Positions 1-8,315 of a DNA stretch of 64,000 nucleotides are shown one piece after another; the stretch's first letter is position 1, and each line of letters opens with the position of its first letter. Under the pieces are notes generated by a model. That model had not been told where the DNA came from. It did no database searches and saw only the letters and a list, made by a program, of their open reading frames with translations. The position numbers and the translations under genes were made by a program. Source of the DNA: JBBPYC01 sp038200275 (GTDB taxonomy: Bacteria > Pseudomonadota > Gammaproteobacteria > Burkholderiales > Burkholderiaceae_C); assembly GCA_038200275.1 (NCBI GenBank), contig JBBPYC010000081.1:90881-154880 (forward strand), read 5' to 3'.

Positions 1-233
1 GCGGCATGTTCCTGCAGAACATCATGGTGGCCGCACGTGCCCAAGGCCTGCACACCTGCCCGCAGGCGGCCTGGAACGGGTTTTCGTCGATCGTCCTGCC
101 GCACCTCGGCGCCGGGCCTGACGAGATGTTGGTGTGCGGCATGGCGCTCGGCTACGCGGATGAAGACGCGCTCGTAAACACATTTCGCACGCCGCGCGAA
201 GCGCACGAGCAGTTCACCACCTGGCTGGACTGA
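1..233 (+). CDS. Nitroreductase family protein, C-terminal part
   Basis: Only the last 75 or so codons are inside the window; the gene begins to the left and the first full codon is at base 3. The visible protein has the typical end of FMN-dependent nitroreductases: a helix with QAAWNGF, then MLVCGMALGYAD and a short Arg-rich tail (NTFRTPRE). The family reduces nitro groups or quinones with NAD(P)H as cytosolic dimers. Substrate cannot be told from this fragment. It converges on gloA, with only 7 bases between the two stops. Confidence 0.75.
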   Translation, partial: GMFLQNIMVAARAQGLHTCPQAAWNGFSSIVLPHLGAGPDEMLVCGMALGYADEDALVNTFRTPREAHEQFTTWLD

Positions 234-240
234 TCGGCTG

Positions 241-654
241 CTAGCGCAGGCCGGTGCCCGCATCGACCGCCTTGCGCTCGATCAACTCGATCTTGTAGCC
301 GTCCGGATCGGTCACGAACGCAATCACCGTGGTGCCGCCTTTGACCGGGCCAGCCTCGCGCGTGACGTTGCCGCCAGACGCTTTGATTTTGTCGCAGGCG
401 GCCTTTGCATCTGGCACGGCCAGCGCGATGTGTCCGTAGGCGCTGCCCATGTCGTAGGACTCGGTGCCCCAGTTGTAGGTCAACTCGATCTCGGCCTGAT
501 CGGGATTGCCTTCGCCGAACGCGACGAACGCGAGCGAATATTTGTATTCGGGGTTCTCGCTGCGGCGCAATAATTTCATGCCGAGGATGCGCGTGTAGAA
601 GTCGATGGCCCGGTCGAGATCGCCGACGCGCAGCATGGTGTGGAGAAGTCGCAA
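241..654 (-). CDS. gloA: Lactoylglutathione lyase (glyoxalase I)
   Basis: Converts the hemithioacetal of methylglyoxal and glutathione to S-lactoylglutathione in the cytosol. The 137-residue protein matches GloA end to end, starting with RLLHTMLRVGDL. The metal ligands expected from the family are present: His5, Glu57 (IELTYNWG), His75 (YGHIAL) and Glu123 (KIELIE), suggesting the Ni/Co-type enzyme. I chose the TTG at 654 because a GGGAG ribosome site lies 8 bases upstream and the protein then starts like E. coli GloA; a second in-frame TTG at 669 would add five residues. It stands alone and is divergent from the lipoprotein gene at 734. Confidence 0.9.
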   Translation of the reverse strand: MRLLHTMLRVGDLDRAIDFYTRILGMKLLRRSENPEYKYSLAFVAFGEGNPDQAEIELTYNWGTESYDMGSAYGHIALAVPDAKAACDKIKASGGNVTREAGPVKGGTTVIAFVTDPDGYKIELIERKAVDAGTGLR

Positions 655-733
655 AATCGGGGCTCCCAATGGATTTTTGTTGCTGTTGAACGCGAGGCGA
701 CTGCGCCTCGAATCTGCTTTTTACTCGACGCCC

Positions 734-1231
734 ATGTTTTTCACCGCACCTTACCGCTCCCTCATCACCGTTTTCGGCGCCTGCGTGCTCGGGCTGACAT
801 TCGCTGGCTGCGCTGCGCGCCCGGACGGAAAGCTGCCGGTTTCGGTCTGGCAATGCCCGGATGGCCAAGTCAATTCGGAGATGCGCACCCCGCCGGTGGA
901 TGACGCACGGCGCGTGTCGGCAACCAATGCGCTGCCGGTGCGCGGGTTGAACGGCTGGGAAGGCGAGATCAGCGGTCGGCCGCTGCCCGGCAGCAAATTC
1001 GACGGGTTGCTCATCGGCATGCGGCCGAGCGAGGTGGCGGCCCGTATCGGGGCGCCAAGCGATTACGGCAGCTATATGACTCAGCGCGAATCGGGCCAGT
1101 TGCGTTACTTCGGCGGCGATTTGTCCCGCTATGAAATGGTCTATGCGGGCAGCGGCCGGCTGATCTTCAGCACGCGAAGCAGTTTCGGGCCGGGCCGTTA
1201 CCTCACCTGGATCGTGCACAGTCTGCAGTGA
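734..1231 (+). CDS. Small putative lipoprotein of unknown function
   Basis: A 165-residue protein that starts with a hydrophobic signal segment (SLITVFGACVLGLTFAGC) whose Cys27 sits in a lipobox-like FAGC context, so it is probably lipid-anchored. The mature part has no domain I recognise; the segment GLLIGMRPSEVAARIG resembles the SmpA/OmlA-like pattern often seen in small envelope lipoproteins, but this is weak. The upstream in-frame codons overlap gloA's promoter region, so the ATG at 734 is preferred. It is followed by the convergent ABC ATPase gene at 1277. Confidence 0.6.
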   Translation: MFFTAPYRSLITVFGACVLGLTFAGCAARPDGKLPVSVWQCPDGQVNSEMRTPPVDDARRVSATNALPVRGLNGWEGEISGRPLPGSKFDGLLIGMRPSEVAARIGAPSDYGSYMTQRESGQLRYFGGDLSRYEMVYAGSGRLIFSTRSSFGPGRYLTWIVHSLQ

Positions 1232-1276
1232 CGCTTGCGACCGATGCCTGCCCGGTTGCCGGTCGTCATCTGATCG

Positions 1277-2008
1277 TCAATGGGACGTGGCGGGGTCCAG
1301 CAGCGGCAAGGTCTGCGCAGCCAGTGCATGCACCGGCTGCCAGCGCGTGAGCTTGCCGTCGTGCATCACGCCGATGCGGTCGGCCATCGCATGGGCTTCC
1401 GCCTCGTTGTGCGTAACCAGGATCGCGGTCTGGCCCGCCAGCTTGCAGATCGCGCGCACTTCGCGCCCGAGCCGTTCACGCGTGCCGGTGTCGAGATTGG
1501 AAAACGGCTCGTCGAGCAGCAGCAACGCGGGCGCCGGTGCCAGCGCACGGGCCAGCGCGATGCGTTGCTGCTGGCCGCCGGACAGCTGGTGCGGCAGCCG
1601 GCTGCCCGCATCCGCCAAGCCGACCAGTGCCAGCATCTCCACGGTGCGGCGCACGCGCGCATCCCGGGCCAGACGGCGCAGGCCGAACGCGACGTTTTGC
1701 GCGGCGGTCAAATGCGGAAACAACGCATATTCCTGAAACATCATGCCGACCCGGCGCTGCTCAGGCGGCAACTGCACGCCGGGCGCCGACAGCAGCACGC
1801 CGCCCAGCCGAATGGTGCCGCTGACCACGGGCTCGAAGCCGGCGATCGCGCGCAAAACGGTGGTCTTGCCACAGCCGGACGGGCCCAGCAGGCAGCCGAT
1901 GGCGCTGGCCTCGATCTGCAGCGAGAAGTCATGCAACACGCGGCTGCGTTGACGCGCCGACGCATAGCCGACTTCAATGCGGTCGATGTCGAGTGCGGCG
2001 CTCATCAA
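1277..2008 (-). CDS. fbpC: ABC transporter ATP-binding protein, iron-type (FbpC-like)
   Basis: ATPase subunit expected to power import through the permease encoded just upstream. All ABC motifs are present: Walker A GPSGCGKTT (residues 42-50), signature LSGGQQQRIALARAL, Walker B LLLLDEP and the switch His in LVTHNEAEA. At 243 residues it is shorter than classical FbpC (about 350), so it lacks the C-terminal regulatory domain. The start overlaps the permease stop by 4 bases, so the two are co-translated. Assignment to iron rests on the substrate-binding gene at 3790; thiamine or spermidine/putrescine relatives are the alternative. Confidence 0.8.
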   Translation of the reverse strand: MMSAALDIDRIEVGYASARQRSRVLHDFSLQIEASAIGCLLGPSGCGKTTVLRAIAGFEPVVSGTIRLGGVLLSAPGVQLPPEQRRVGMMFQEYALFPHLTAAQNVAFGLRRLARDARVRRTVEMLALVGLADAGSRLPHQLSGGQQQRIALARALAPAPALLLLDEPFSNLDTGTRERLGREVRAICKLAGQTAILVTHNEAEAHAMADRIGVMHDGKLTRWQPVHALAAQTLPLLDPATSH

Positions 2009-3768
2009 ACCTTCAACTCCTCGGCCAGGTCAGCGCCTGGCTGCTGGCGCGCCAGCAGCAGCACCGGCAGCAGCCCCGCCAGCACGATCGCCAGCGCGGC
2101 GATGGCGCCCTCTTCATACGTGCCCCGCACCGCTTCGGCATAAAGCCAGGTCGCCAGCGTGTCGAAGTTGGCCGGCCGCAGCAGCAGCGTCGCCGGCAGC
2201 TCCTTCATCGCATCGACGAACACCAGCAGAGCGCCGGCGGCAATTGCGGGCCGCAGCAGCGGTAGGTGCACACGCGCCAAGGTGCCGTTGCTGGTCTCGC
2301 CGAGCAGCCGAGACGATTGTTCGAGCGCGGGCGGGATGCGCGCCAGACCGGATTCGATGCTGCCGATCGGCATGGCCAGAAAACGGATCGCACAGGCACC
2401 CACCAGCACCACGCCGGCGCCGAGCAGCGGCAGGCCCGGCAATCCGAGCACCGTGGCCAGTGCGCGATCAAGCTGCAGGGCAGGGGTCAGCAGCCCGATC
2501 GCGAGCACCGTACCTGGCAGTGCATAGCCGAGCGTGGCCGAGCGTGCCTGCCAGCGCGCGGTGCCTGGGTTCGACCCCGTGTTGCGCGTGGCCCACGCCA
2601 CGATCAGCCCGGCGGCCACCGCCAGCACGGTGACGCCAAGCGCCAGTGTCAATGTATTGAGCAGGCTGGAAATCAGCTGCGGTGACACCCCCTGAGCCTG
2701 CCCGAGCCGCCGTGCGTTCAGCCAGACCAGATACGCGGCGGGCGCGACAAAACCGATCAGCACTGGCAGCCAGCCGACCACGCCGGCCAGCGCTGCCGCG
2801 CCACTGTGCAGCGTGCGCGGCTGCATCGCTCGCATCCGCTCGGTCGAGCCGTAGCGCTGATGGTGCCGGCCGCGCCGCTCAAGCCAGACCAGCGCGACCA
2901 CGGCCAGCAGCATCACGCAGGCCAGCTGCGCCGCGCCGGCCAGATCAGACCGCGTGATCCAGGTGGTGTAGACCGCAACCGTCAATGTGTTCACGCCGAG
3001 AAATTCGGACGCGCCGATGTCGTTCAACGTCTCCAGCAGCGCCAGGCTCAAACCCACTGCAAGCGCCGGTCGCGCCAACGGCAACGCCACGCGGAAAAAA
3101 GCCCCGGTGCGCGTCGCGCCCAGGGTGCGAGCGGCCTCCAGCAGATGTCCGGGCTGCGTCATGAACATCGCGCGCGCGGTCAGATAGACATATGGGTAGA
3201 GCACGAAGCCAAGCAGAAAGATAGCGCCTGACATCGATCGCAGGTCCGGCAGCCGCCATTGCCGCGGGCTGTCGAAGCCGAGCAGCCAGCGCAAGGCGCT
3301 TTGCACAGGCCCGATCGGATGCAGCAGATCGAGATAGGCGAACGCGACGATGTAGGTCGGCATGGCCAGCGGCAGCAGCAGCGCCCATTGCAACAGCCGG
3401 CTGCTTGGAAACCGATAAGCGGTGACAAGCCACGCGCAGCCCGTACCCAGCACCAGCACCAGCGTGCCGACGCCGGTCAGCAGCACGGCGGTGTTCCAGG
3501 CCGCCTGCGGCAGCACGTGCTCGGCAAGATGCGACCAATGTGCGAACCCGGAACCGAGCGCAAGCCACACTAGCGACGCGATCGGCACCAACACGCCCAG
3601 CGCGATCAACAGGCAGGCTGCGCGCCACCACGGCCCAGCCGCGCGGTAGCCCAGGCTGACGCTGCCCCGCCGAGTCCACCGCGGCCCCAGCGCAGCGGCG
3701 GCCGGACGCGGCTCGGGTCCGTGCCATGGCGTTGCGGCCGCGGTGGGGCTAGCCGGGCCGACACTCAT
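2005..3768 (-). CDS. fbpB: ABC transporter permease, fused two-domain iron type (FbpB-like)
   Basis: Inner-membrane channel of 587 residues made of two homologous permease halves, each with several hydrophobic helices and an EAA-type loop (LEAARTLGATRTGAFFRVALP in the first half, EQSSRLLGETSNGTLARV in the second). This duplicated layout is typical of ferric-iron and thiamine importers. The N-terminal 45 residues are Pro/Arg-rich and cytosolic. It lies between the substrate-binding gene (21 bases upstream) and the ATPase gene (4-base overlap), forming a three-gene operon. Confidence 0.82.
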   Translation of the reverse strand: MSVGPASPTAAATPWHGPEPRPAAAALGPRWTRRGSVSLGYRAAGPWWRAACLLIALGVLVPIASLVWLALGSGFAHWSHLAEHVLPQAAWNTAVLLTGVGTLVLVLGTGCAWLVTAYRFPSSRLLQWALLLPLAMPTYIVAFAYLDLLHPIGPVQSALRWLLGFDSPRQWRLPDLRSMSGAIFLLGFVLYPYVYLTARAMFMTQPGHLLEAARTLGATRTGAFFRVALPLARPALAVGLSLALLETLNDIGASEFLGVNTLTVAVYTTWITRSDLAGAAQLACVMLLAVVALVWLERRGRHHQRYGSTERMRAMQPRTLHSGAAALAGVVGWLPVLIGFVAPAAYLVWLNARRLGQAQGVSPQLISSLLNTLTLALGVTVLAVAAGLIVAWATRNTGSNPGTARWQARSATLGYALPGTVLAIGLLTPALQLDRALATVLGLPGLPLLGAGVVLVGACAIRFLAMPIGSIESGLARIPPALEQSSRLLGETSNGTLARVHLPLLRPAIAAGALLVFVDAMKELPATLLLRPANFDTLATWLYAEAVRGTYEEGAIAALAIVLAGLLPVLLLARQQPGADLAEELKV

Positions 3769-3789
3769 AAGTACAGCCGGTGCGCGTGC

Positions 3790-4848
3790 TTATTGGTCGA
3801 AGCCGACCTTGTCCACCAGCACACTGGCCTGCTTGCGATGCTTCGCAATTTCGGCCAGTGGCAGCGAATCGATCTTCAGCAACCCGATCGACTGGCCGAT
3901 GATCGGATCAAGGGCCACCCCTTCGCGCACCGGGTACTCGTAGTTGGCCTTCGCATAAATCGCTTGCGCGGTCGGCGACACCAAGTACTCGAGCAGCTTG
4001 ACCGCGTTCTCACGGTGCGGTGCGTGCTTGGCGACGGCTGCGCCGCTGATGTTCACATGCGTGCCGCCGTCTGGGCCGAAGGTGGGTTTCAGCACCTGGA
4101 TCGCATCGCCCCATTTGCGCGCGTCGGTGCCGGGGGGGGATGCTTTCATATGGCCGACGTAATAGGAATTCGCCAAGCCGACATCGCAGATGCCGCCCAG
4201 GATGTCGCGCGCGACGTCGCGGTCTCCACCGGTTGCCTTGCGTGCCAGATTCGCCTTCACGCCGCGCAGCCAACTTTCTGTTTTGGCTTCGCCGTCGTGC
4301 GCGATCATCGCGGCCACCAGTGCGGTGTTGTAGGGATGCTGGCCGGCGCGAATGCAAACCTTGTTCTTCCACTTCGGATCGGCCAGTTGTTCATAGGTGA
4401 AGTGAGGCCCGAGCGACTGCGCCTGGTCCGCATACAGCACCCGAGCGCGGGTCGACAGCGCAAACCACTGGTTGCCGGGGTCGCGCAGGCCCGCCGGAAT
4501 GCCGGCTTCAAGCGCGGCCGACTGCACCGGCTGCGTGACGCCGCCTTCGACCAGATCGATCAGGTTGCCGATATCCACCGTCATGAGCAGATCGGCAGCG
4601 GATCGGTCGCCCTCGGCCTTCACCCGCTCGAGCAGACCGTCCTTCATGAACACGGTGTTCACCTTCAACTTGCTCTGCATCGTGAACGCATCCAGCAACG
4701 GCTGAATCAGGCCGGGCTCACGCGTGGTGTAGAGAGTGACGTCGTCGTTGTTTGCCGCGCGCGCAGTCGGTGCAACGGCGAGCGTGGCGGCGGCCAAAGC
4801 GACGGCTGCAATTCGGTGCAACAGGGGGAAGGGGTTGGTCTGGTTCAT
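3790..4848 (-). CDS. fbpA: Periplasmic iron-binding protein of an ABC importer (FbpA-like)
   Basis: A 352-residue extracytoplasmic solute-binding protein. The start at 4848 gives a clear signal peptide ending near TARAANN. The mature protein opens with VTLYTTREPGLIQPLL, as in the Fe3+-binding FutA/FbpA group, and contains the paired tyrosines (LANSYYVGHM) that bind ferric iron in that family. It is the first gene of the operon with fbpB and fbpC. A Fur-like box 72 bases upstream of the ATG supports iron regulation. An open frame extends further upstream, but it lacks a signal peptide and overlaps the control region. Confidence 0.85.
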   Translation of the reverse strand: MNQTNPFPLLHRIAAVALAAATLAVAPTARAANNDDVTLYTTREPGLIQPLLDAFTMQSKLKVNTVFMKDGLLERVKAEGDRSAADLLMTVDIGNLIDLVEGGVTQPVQSAALEAGIPAGLRDPGNQWFALSTRARVLYADQAQSLGPHFTYEQLADPKWKNKVCIRAGQHPYNTALVAAMIAHDGEAKTESWLRGVKANLARKATGGDRDVARDILGGICDVGLANSYYVGHMKASPPGTDARKWGDAIQVLKPTFGPDGGTHVNISGAAVAKHAPHRENAVKLLEYLVSPTAQAIYAKANYEYPVREGVALDPIIGQSIGLLKIDSLPLAEIAKHRKQASVLVDKVGFDQ

Positions 4849-4919
4849 TCGGTGAGTTCGGCTTCGAAAGGCAAAGACAGCGGCAGTACTACAGCTGCCA
4901 CCGCGGTACTCAATGTTAG

Positions 4920-4934
4920 TACGAATGATTCTCA
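4920..4934 (-). promoter_or_regulatory. Candidate Fur box upstream of fbpA
   Basis: On the minus strand the sequence TGAGAATCATTCGTA matches the 7-1-7 Fur pattern (TGATAATnATTATCA) at 10 of 14 defined positions. It lies 72 bases before the fbpA start, a usual place for an iron-responsive operator. The region around it is AT-richer than its surroundings. Confidence 0.5.
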
Positions 4935-4984
4935 ACACGCGAACCGGGGTTGAGATCCAATTGAAGTTCAGAAGCAGCGTGCGC

Positions 4985-5365
4985 TCAAGCCCCGCGCAAT
5001 TCGTACACCAGACAGGTAGCGGTGGCGTGCGCGTGCGGCGCGCCGTCTGGTCCGACCAAGCGCGCTCCGGCCATTGCCAATTACCGCCCGCAGGGCAGCA
5101 CCCTGCCTTCAGCACGCACCCGCTGCACCTTCGGGTTGATCGCCTTCACGAAGTCCCCCCCCCCCCCCAGCTCGGCGGTGGTGTAGCTGTGACCGGGCGG
5201 CATCATCGTGTGCACCGAGCAGCCGAGCGCAGAGTCGGGCAAGGTCGCGACCCAGACGCCGTGCACGGTGCCCAGCGGATTCAGACGGCGCGCGAGCGGT
5301 GTGACTTGGAACACCGCGTGGCCCTTGCTGTCAGAAATGATCGTGAAGTCGAGCGTCTCAGCCAT
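4985..5365 (-). pseudogene. paaI: PaaI-type thioesterase, broken by an in-frame stop
   Basis: Hotdog-fold acyl-CoA thioesterase of the PaaI family. The first 94 codons give LNPLGTVHGVWVATLPDSALG and YTTAEL, the usual core. A TAA at 5081-5083 then interrupts it, but the same frame continues with LAMAGARLVGPDGAPHAHA and CLVYELRGA up to a TGA at 4985, exactly the family's expected C-terminus. A CAA-to-TAA change is the simplest explanation. A run of 14 G (5155-5168 on the plus strand as C) replaces the normal residues after YTTAEL with GGGGD, also a sign of decay or a sequencing problem. The start is 11 bases from the IS701-type left repeat. Confidence 0.8.
5155..5168. repeat. 14-base C/G homopolymer
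   Basis: Fourteen consecutive C on the plus strand, inside the paaI pseudogene. It encodes four glycines where the family has about two other residues, so the frame is kept. Such tracts slip easily in replication and in sequencing. Confidence 0.9.
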
Positions 5366-5375
5366 CGCCCCCTAT

Positions 5376-6743
5376 CGGTAGTTTGTTGAACCGTTTTCTG
5401 ATCGGTGGGAAGATGGTGCAGGAGGTGATCAAGGATGACTACTTCTTGCGCTTTCCCCTTGGTGCCCGCACCCCTGGAAGACTATGCAGTGCAGTTCAAT
5501 CCGGCGCTGCACTCGCCGGCACAGCGGCTGCAGTTCTTTCTGTCTGAAGCGAATTGGGATGCCGAGGCCGTCAACGCGCAGCGCCTGGCGCTGCTGGCCG
5601 AGCAGCCGGCGCTGGCGGCGCGCTCAGGCGGGGTGCTGGTGCTCGGATGACACCGGCAACCGCAAGGACGGTCACGCCACGGCACACGTGGCACGCCAGC
5701 ACCTCGGCTCGGTGGGCAAGATAGACAACGCCATCGTGGCCGTCACGAGCCTCTGGGCCGATGGCCAGTGCTACTGGCCGGTGCATGTGCAGCCCTACAC
5801 ACCCGCGGGCCGACTGCCTGACGGCAAGAGCGACAAACGCTTTCGCACCAAGCCCGCCATCGCACTGGATCTCGTCGAGCGGGCGCAGGCTGCCGGCATC
5901 GCCTTTCGTGCGGTGGTCGCCGATTCGGCTTACGGTGAGAACGACTCGCTCGAGGCAGCGCTGCTGGAGCACGGCATCCCCTATGTGATGGCTCGCCGGG
6001 GTCGTGCCAGCCAGGGCTGGGCACTTGTTGAGGATGCGCACTCGTTCGAGGAGGCCGCGCAGAACCTGCCCAGACGAGCTTGGAAGAAGCTCACCCGACG
6101 CTTTCGAGACGGCCACACCGAACTCTGGTGGGCCGCCGAGTTGAAGTTCCTTGACTACGGGGCAGATCGCGCGCGCCGCGCGATCGTAGCCACCACCGAC
6201 CCGGGGACGCGCCCGCCGGTGTCGACGTGGTACCTCGCGACGAACCTGAAGGCTGCTGACGCGCCGCTGGCTGAGGTGGTGCGCCTCCACAGACTGCGCA
6301 ACTGGATCGAAGACCACTACAAGCGCGTCAAGGACGAACTCGGCTGGGCGGACTTCATGGTGCGCTCGGACCACGCGATCCGCCGGCACTGGGCGCTGGC
6401 GAACTGTGCGTTCTCGTTTTGCTGGTGGCATGAGGCGCAGCAGTCGGCGCCGCCGCAGGAGACGGCGACACCGGTAGCTGCGAAGGCCACACAAACATCT
6501 CCCACCGCCAATAACGCGCGCCCCAAGGCGCGGAAAAAAAACCAGCCCTCCCCAGCAGCCACAAACCTGCTGGCCGCGGGCACTGCGGCGCGTGCGCGCC
6601 TGGCTGGCGCCGTGGAAGTGGCTCGACACCTGCTGGCAGGCCTGGAGCAGCAAGCCCCTGCCCGCCGGACTCGTGGCACTGCTCAACGCCGTCACCATTG
6701 GGCAATGGACTCCAGCTGTATCTGCGGGAATAACAAACTACCG
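5376..6743 (+). mobile_element. IS701-family insertion sequence (decayed)
   Basis: About 1368 bp bounded by an inverted repeat: CGGTAGTTTGTT at 5376-5387 and its reverse complement AACAAACTACCG at 6732-6743. The enclosed transposase has the IS701 architecture. Flanking bases are CTAT on the left and TTAT on the right, which would be only a 3-of-4 match as a target duplication. It is inserted just upstream of the paaI start, next to an IS630-type element. Confidence 0.75.
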
Positions 6744-6750
6744 TTATTGA
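5435..6750 (+). pseudogene. IS701-family transposase with two frameshifts
   Basis: DDE transposase remnant. The start has an excellent ribosome site (AGGAGGTGA). The first segment runs to a stop at 5650 (GVLVLG). The next frame carries on with DDTGNRKDG (first catalytic Asp), VVADSAYGEN (second Asp) and RNWIEDHYKRVKDELGW (catalytic Glu). After an A8 run at 6534-6541 the expected C-terminus (LRRVRAWLAPWKWLDTCW, then LVALLNAVTIGQW) continues in the third frame to 6750. Each shift is explained by one inserted base: an extra G near 5647 and an extra A in the run. No single product can be made, so the element is probably inactive unless the shifts are sequencing errors. Confidence 0.8.
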
Positions 6751-7750
6751 TCTTTCCCTAATTCATGACATTCTTAAAGCCCCGCCTGCGCCCAGCACGC
6801 GTTGATGATCGAGGGGCGATGCTGGGCGCTCTCGAGCTTGTTGGGGGCGGTGGTTTTCAATTCGGCCAGGCCGTTCGGGCAGTAGTTGGCCAGCGCGTGA
6901 CGCTTGAGCCAGGCCCAGAGGTATTCGACCGGGTTCAAGTCGGGCGAATACGCGGGCAAGAAGGCCAGATAGATGTGCCCGTCCAGACTCTCGGCGTGGT
7001 CGCGCACCAAGTGGCTGCGGTGCGCCCTCAATCCGTCCCAGATCACCAGCAGCGGCTGCTTCAAGTGCGCCTTGAGCGCTCTGAGAAACTCGACGGCTTG
7101 CTCCTTTCTGATGCTGCCCTTGTGCAGCCGGAACAGGCAGTTGCTGGGGCTGAGCGCGGCGATCACCGACAGGTGCGTCCAGTTGAAGTGAAACTGGATG
7201 GCGGGCGTGCAGCCCTTGGGCGCCCAACTCCGCACCCGGGCGGGCCGCTCGCTCAGGCCCGACTCGTCGATGAAGACGATCAGGCGGCCTTCTCGGCAGG
7301 CTTTTTTTTGAGCGCTGTCCACGTGTGGCGCTTCCAGTGCCGCACCGCGTCCTCATCGCGCTCGATGGCACGCTTGTCGGGCTTTTGCGGGCTGAAGCTC
7401 ATACGGCCCAACAGCCGCCAGACCCGCGTCTGGCCAAAACGCACGCCGTGCAGGCGCTCAACGAGCGCGCCCACGCGCTTGAGCGTCCACAGTTCGGTCT
7501 CAAAGCCATGTTTGGTCGGGCCTTGCACGAGCGCAGCGCGCACCTGCGCCAACTGCGCTTCGTCCAGCCGCGGCGGCCGTCCCTGCTCGGGCACTGCTCG
7601 AAGGGCATCGATGCCGCCGTCGTCCAGCAGCCCCTTCCACGTGTACACGGTCTGGCGCGCCACCCCTACAGCCAACGCCACCTGCGCGCAGCCTTTGCCC
7701 GCCAGCAGCATGCGCCCCGCGCGTACGCGCCTCTTGGCCGCCTCGCTCAC
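6751..7750 (-). mobile_element. IS630-family insertion sequence, 5' end missing
   Basis: Extent is approximate. The transposase reading frames fill the segment, and the 3' side abuts the IS701-type element within about 25 bases. The 5' end of the element is not visible: the transposase start codon joins directly to kynB codons, with no terminal repeat or leader between them. A deletion at the junction is the likely cause. Confidence 0.6.
6774..7750 (-). pseudogene. IS630-family transposase, two frames joined by an A8 slippery run
   Basis: The N-terminal half, starting at the GTG at 7750, has the helix-turn-helix part (RAGRMLLAGKGCAQ, ARQTVYTWKGLLDDGG) and ends at a stop at 7280. The C-terminal half in the -1 frame carries the DDE catalytic core: VFIDESGL, VIWDGLRAHRS and AYSPDLNPVEYLWAWLK, ending at 6774. 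The frames overlap at eight A (plus strand 7302-7309), where a -1 slip on AAAAAAA joins ALKKK to ACREGRL. This could be programmed frameshifting, which is known in IS630-type elements, or simple decay. The element's 5' end is gone and it is fused to kynB, so I list it as broken. Confidence 0.7.
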
Positions 7751-8263
7751 CAGGTTTTCCAGCACGCGCAGGCCGCGGCGTTGGATCACCTGATGGCTGT
7801 CGAGCGTCTTGCTGTTGGCCGGATCGATGCTCGCGGTGTCGATCCCCACGAGCTGCACGCCGCGGTCGGCGAGCCGCTCGATCGTGTCGGGTGCAAAAGC
7901 CGCCAGCGCCGCGCCCCAGCGGTCGATCAGCATGCGCTCGTAAGTGCGTACCAGCACGCGTGCAGGTATACCGACAAGCGCGTGCTGGATGTGTGCCCAC
8001 TGCACCAGGGGCCCGCAACCGATGCAATAAACGACATGGCACGTCCCCAGGTAGGGCGTCAGGTCAAGGTGCCCAACCGATGTGCCTGCAGCTTCGTAAT
8101 GCAGCGGTGCATCCGCATACGCGCCCACATGCGGCGAAAGTGTGAGTTCGCTTACGTTGACCGGGCAATCGTTCGACAAGCTTGCCGCCCAGCGCTGCTG
8201 GTAGGGCGTGTCGCCAGGAAACACCGGTGAGCCAGCTGCGACCGGTGGCGAGATGTCGCACAA
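7751..8263 (-). pseudogene. kynB: Kynurenine formamidase, truncated by an IS element
   Basis: KynB hydrolyses N-formylkynurenine in tryptophan breakdown. About 171 residues remain, from CDISPPVAAGSPVFPGD to RRGLRVLENL, where a normal protein has roughly 35 more before its end. The reading frame runs without a stop straight into the IS630-type transposase. The zinc motif HxGxHxD is damaged: it reads HVGAYAD, so the second His (residue 49) is Tyr. The frame is open further upstream and the start is a TTG at best, so the start is unsure. No other kynurenine genes are nearby. Confidence 0.75.
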
Positions 8264-8315
8264 GCGGCGCGGTGTCTCATGAATCGCCGAATCCGCTGCG
8301 GACGTTGCAGCCGCC

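Noticed and set aside
3721..4953. A 410-codon plus-strand frame
   Set aside because: It is opposite fbpA, which has a signal peptide and iron-binding tyrosines; no motif in the antisense product.
5571..6698. A 375-codon minus-strand frame across the IS701 element
   Set aside because: The plus strand encodes recognisable transposase pieces; the antisense product is Arg/Val-rich without motifs.
5372..6747. A clear target-site duplication for the IS701 element
   Set aside because: CTAT on the left and TTAT on the right differ at one of four bases, so it is not firm evidence.
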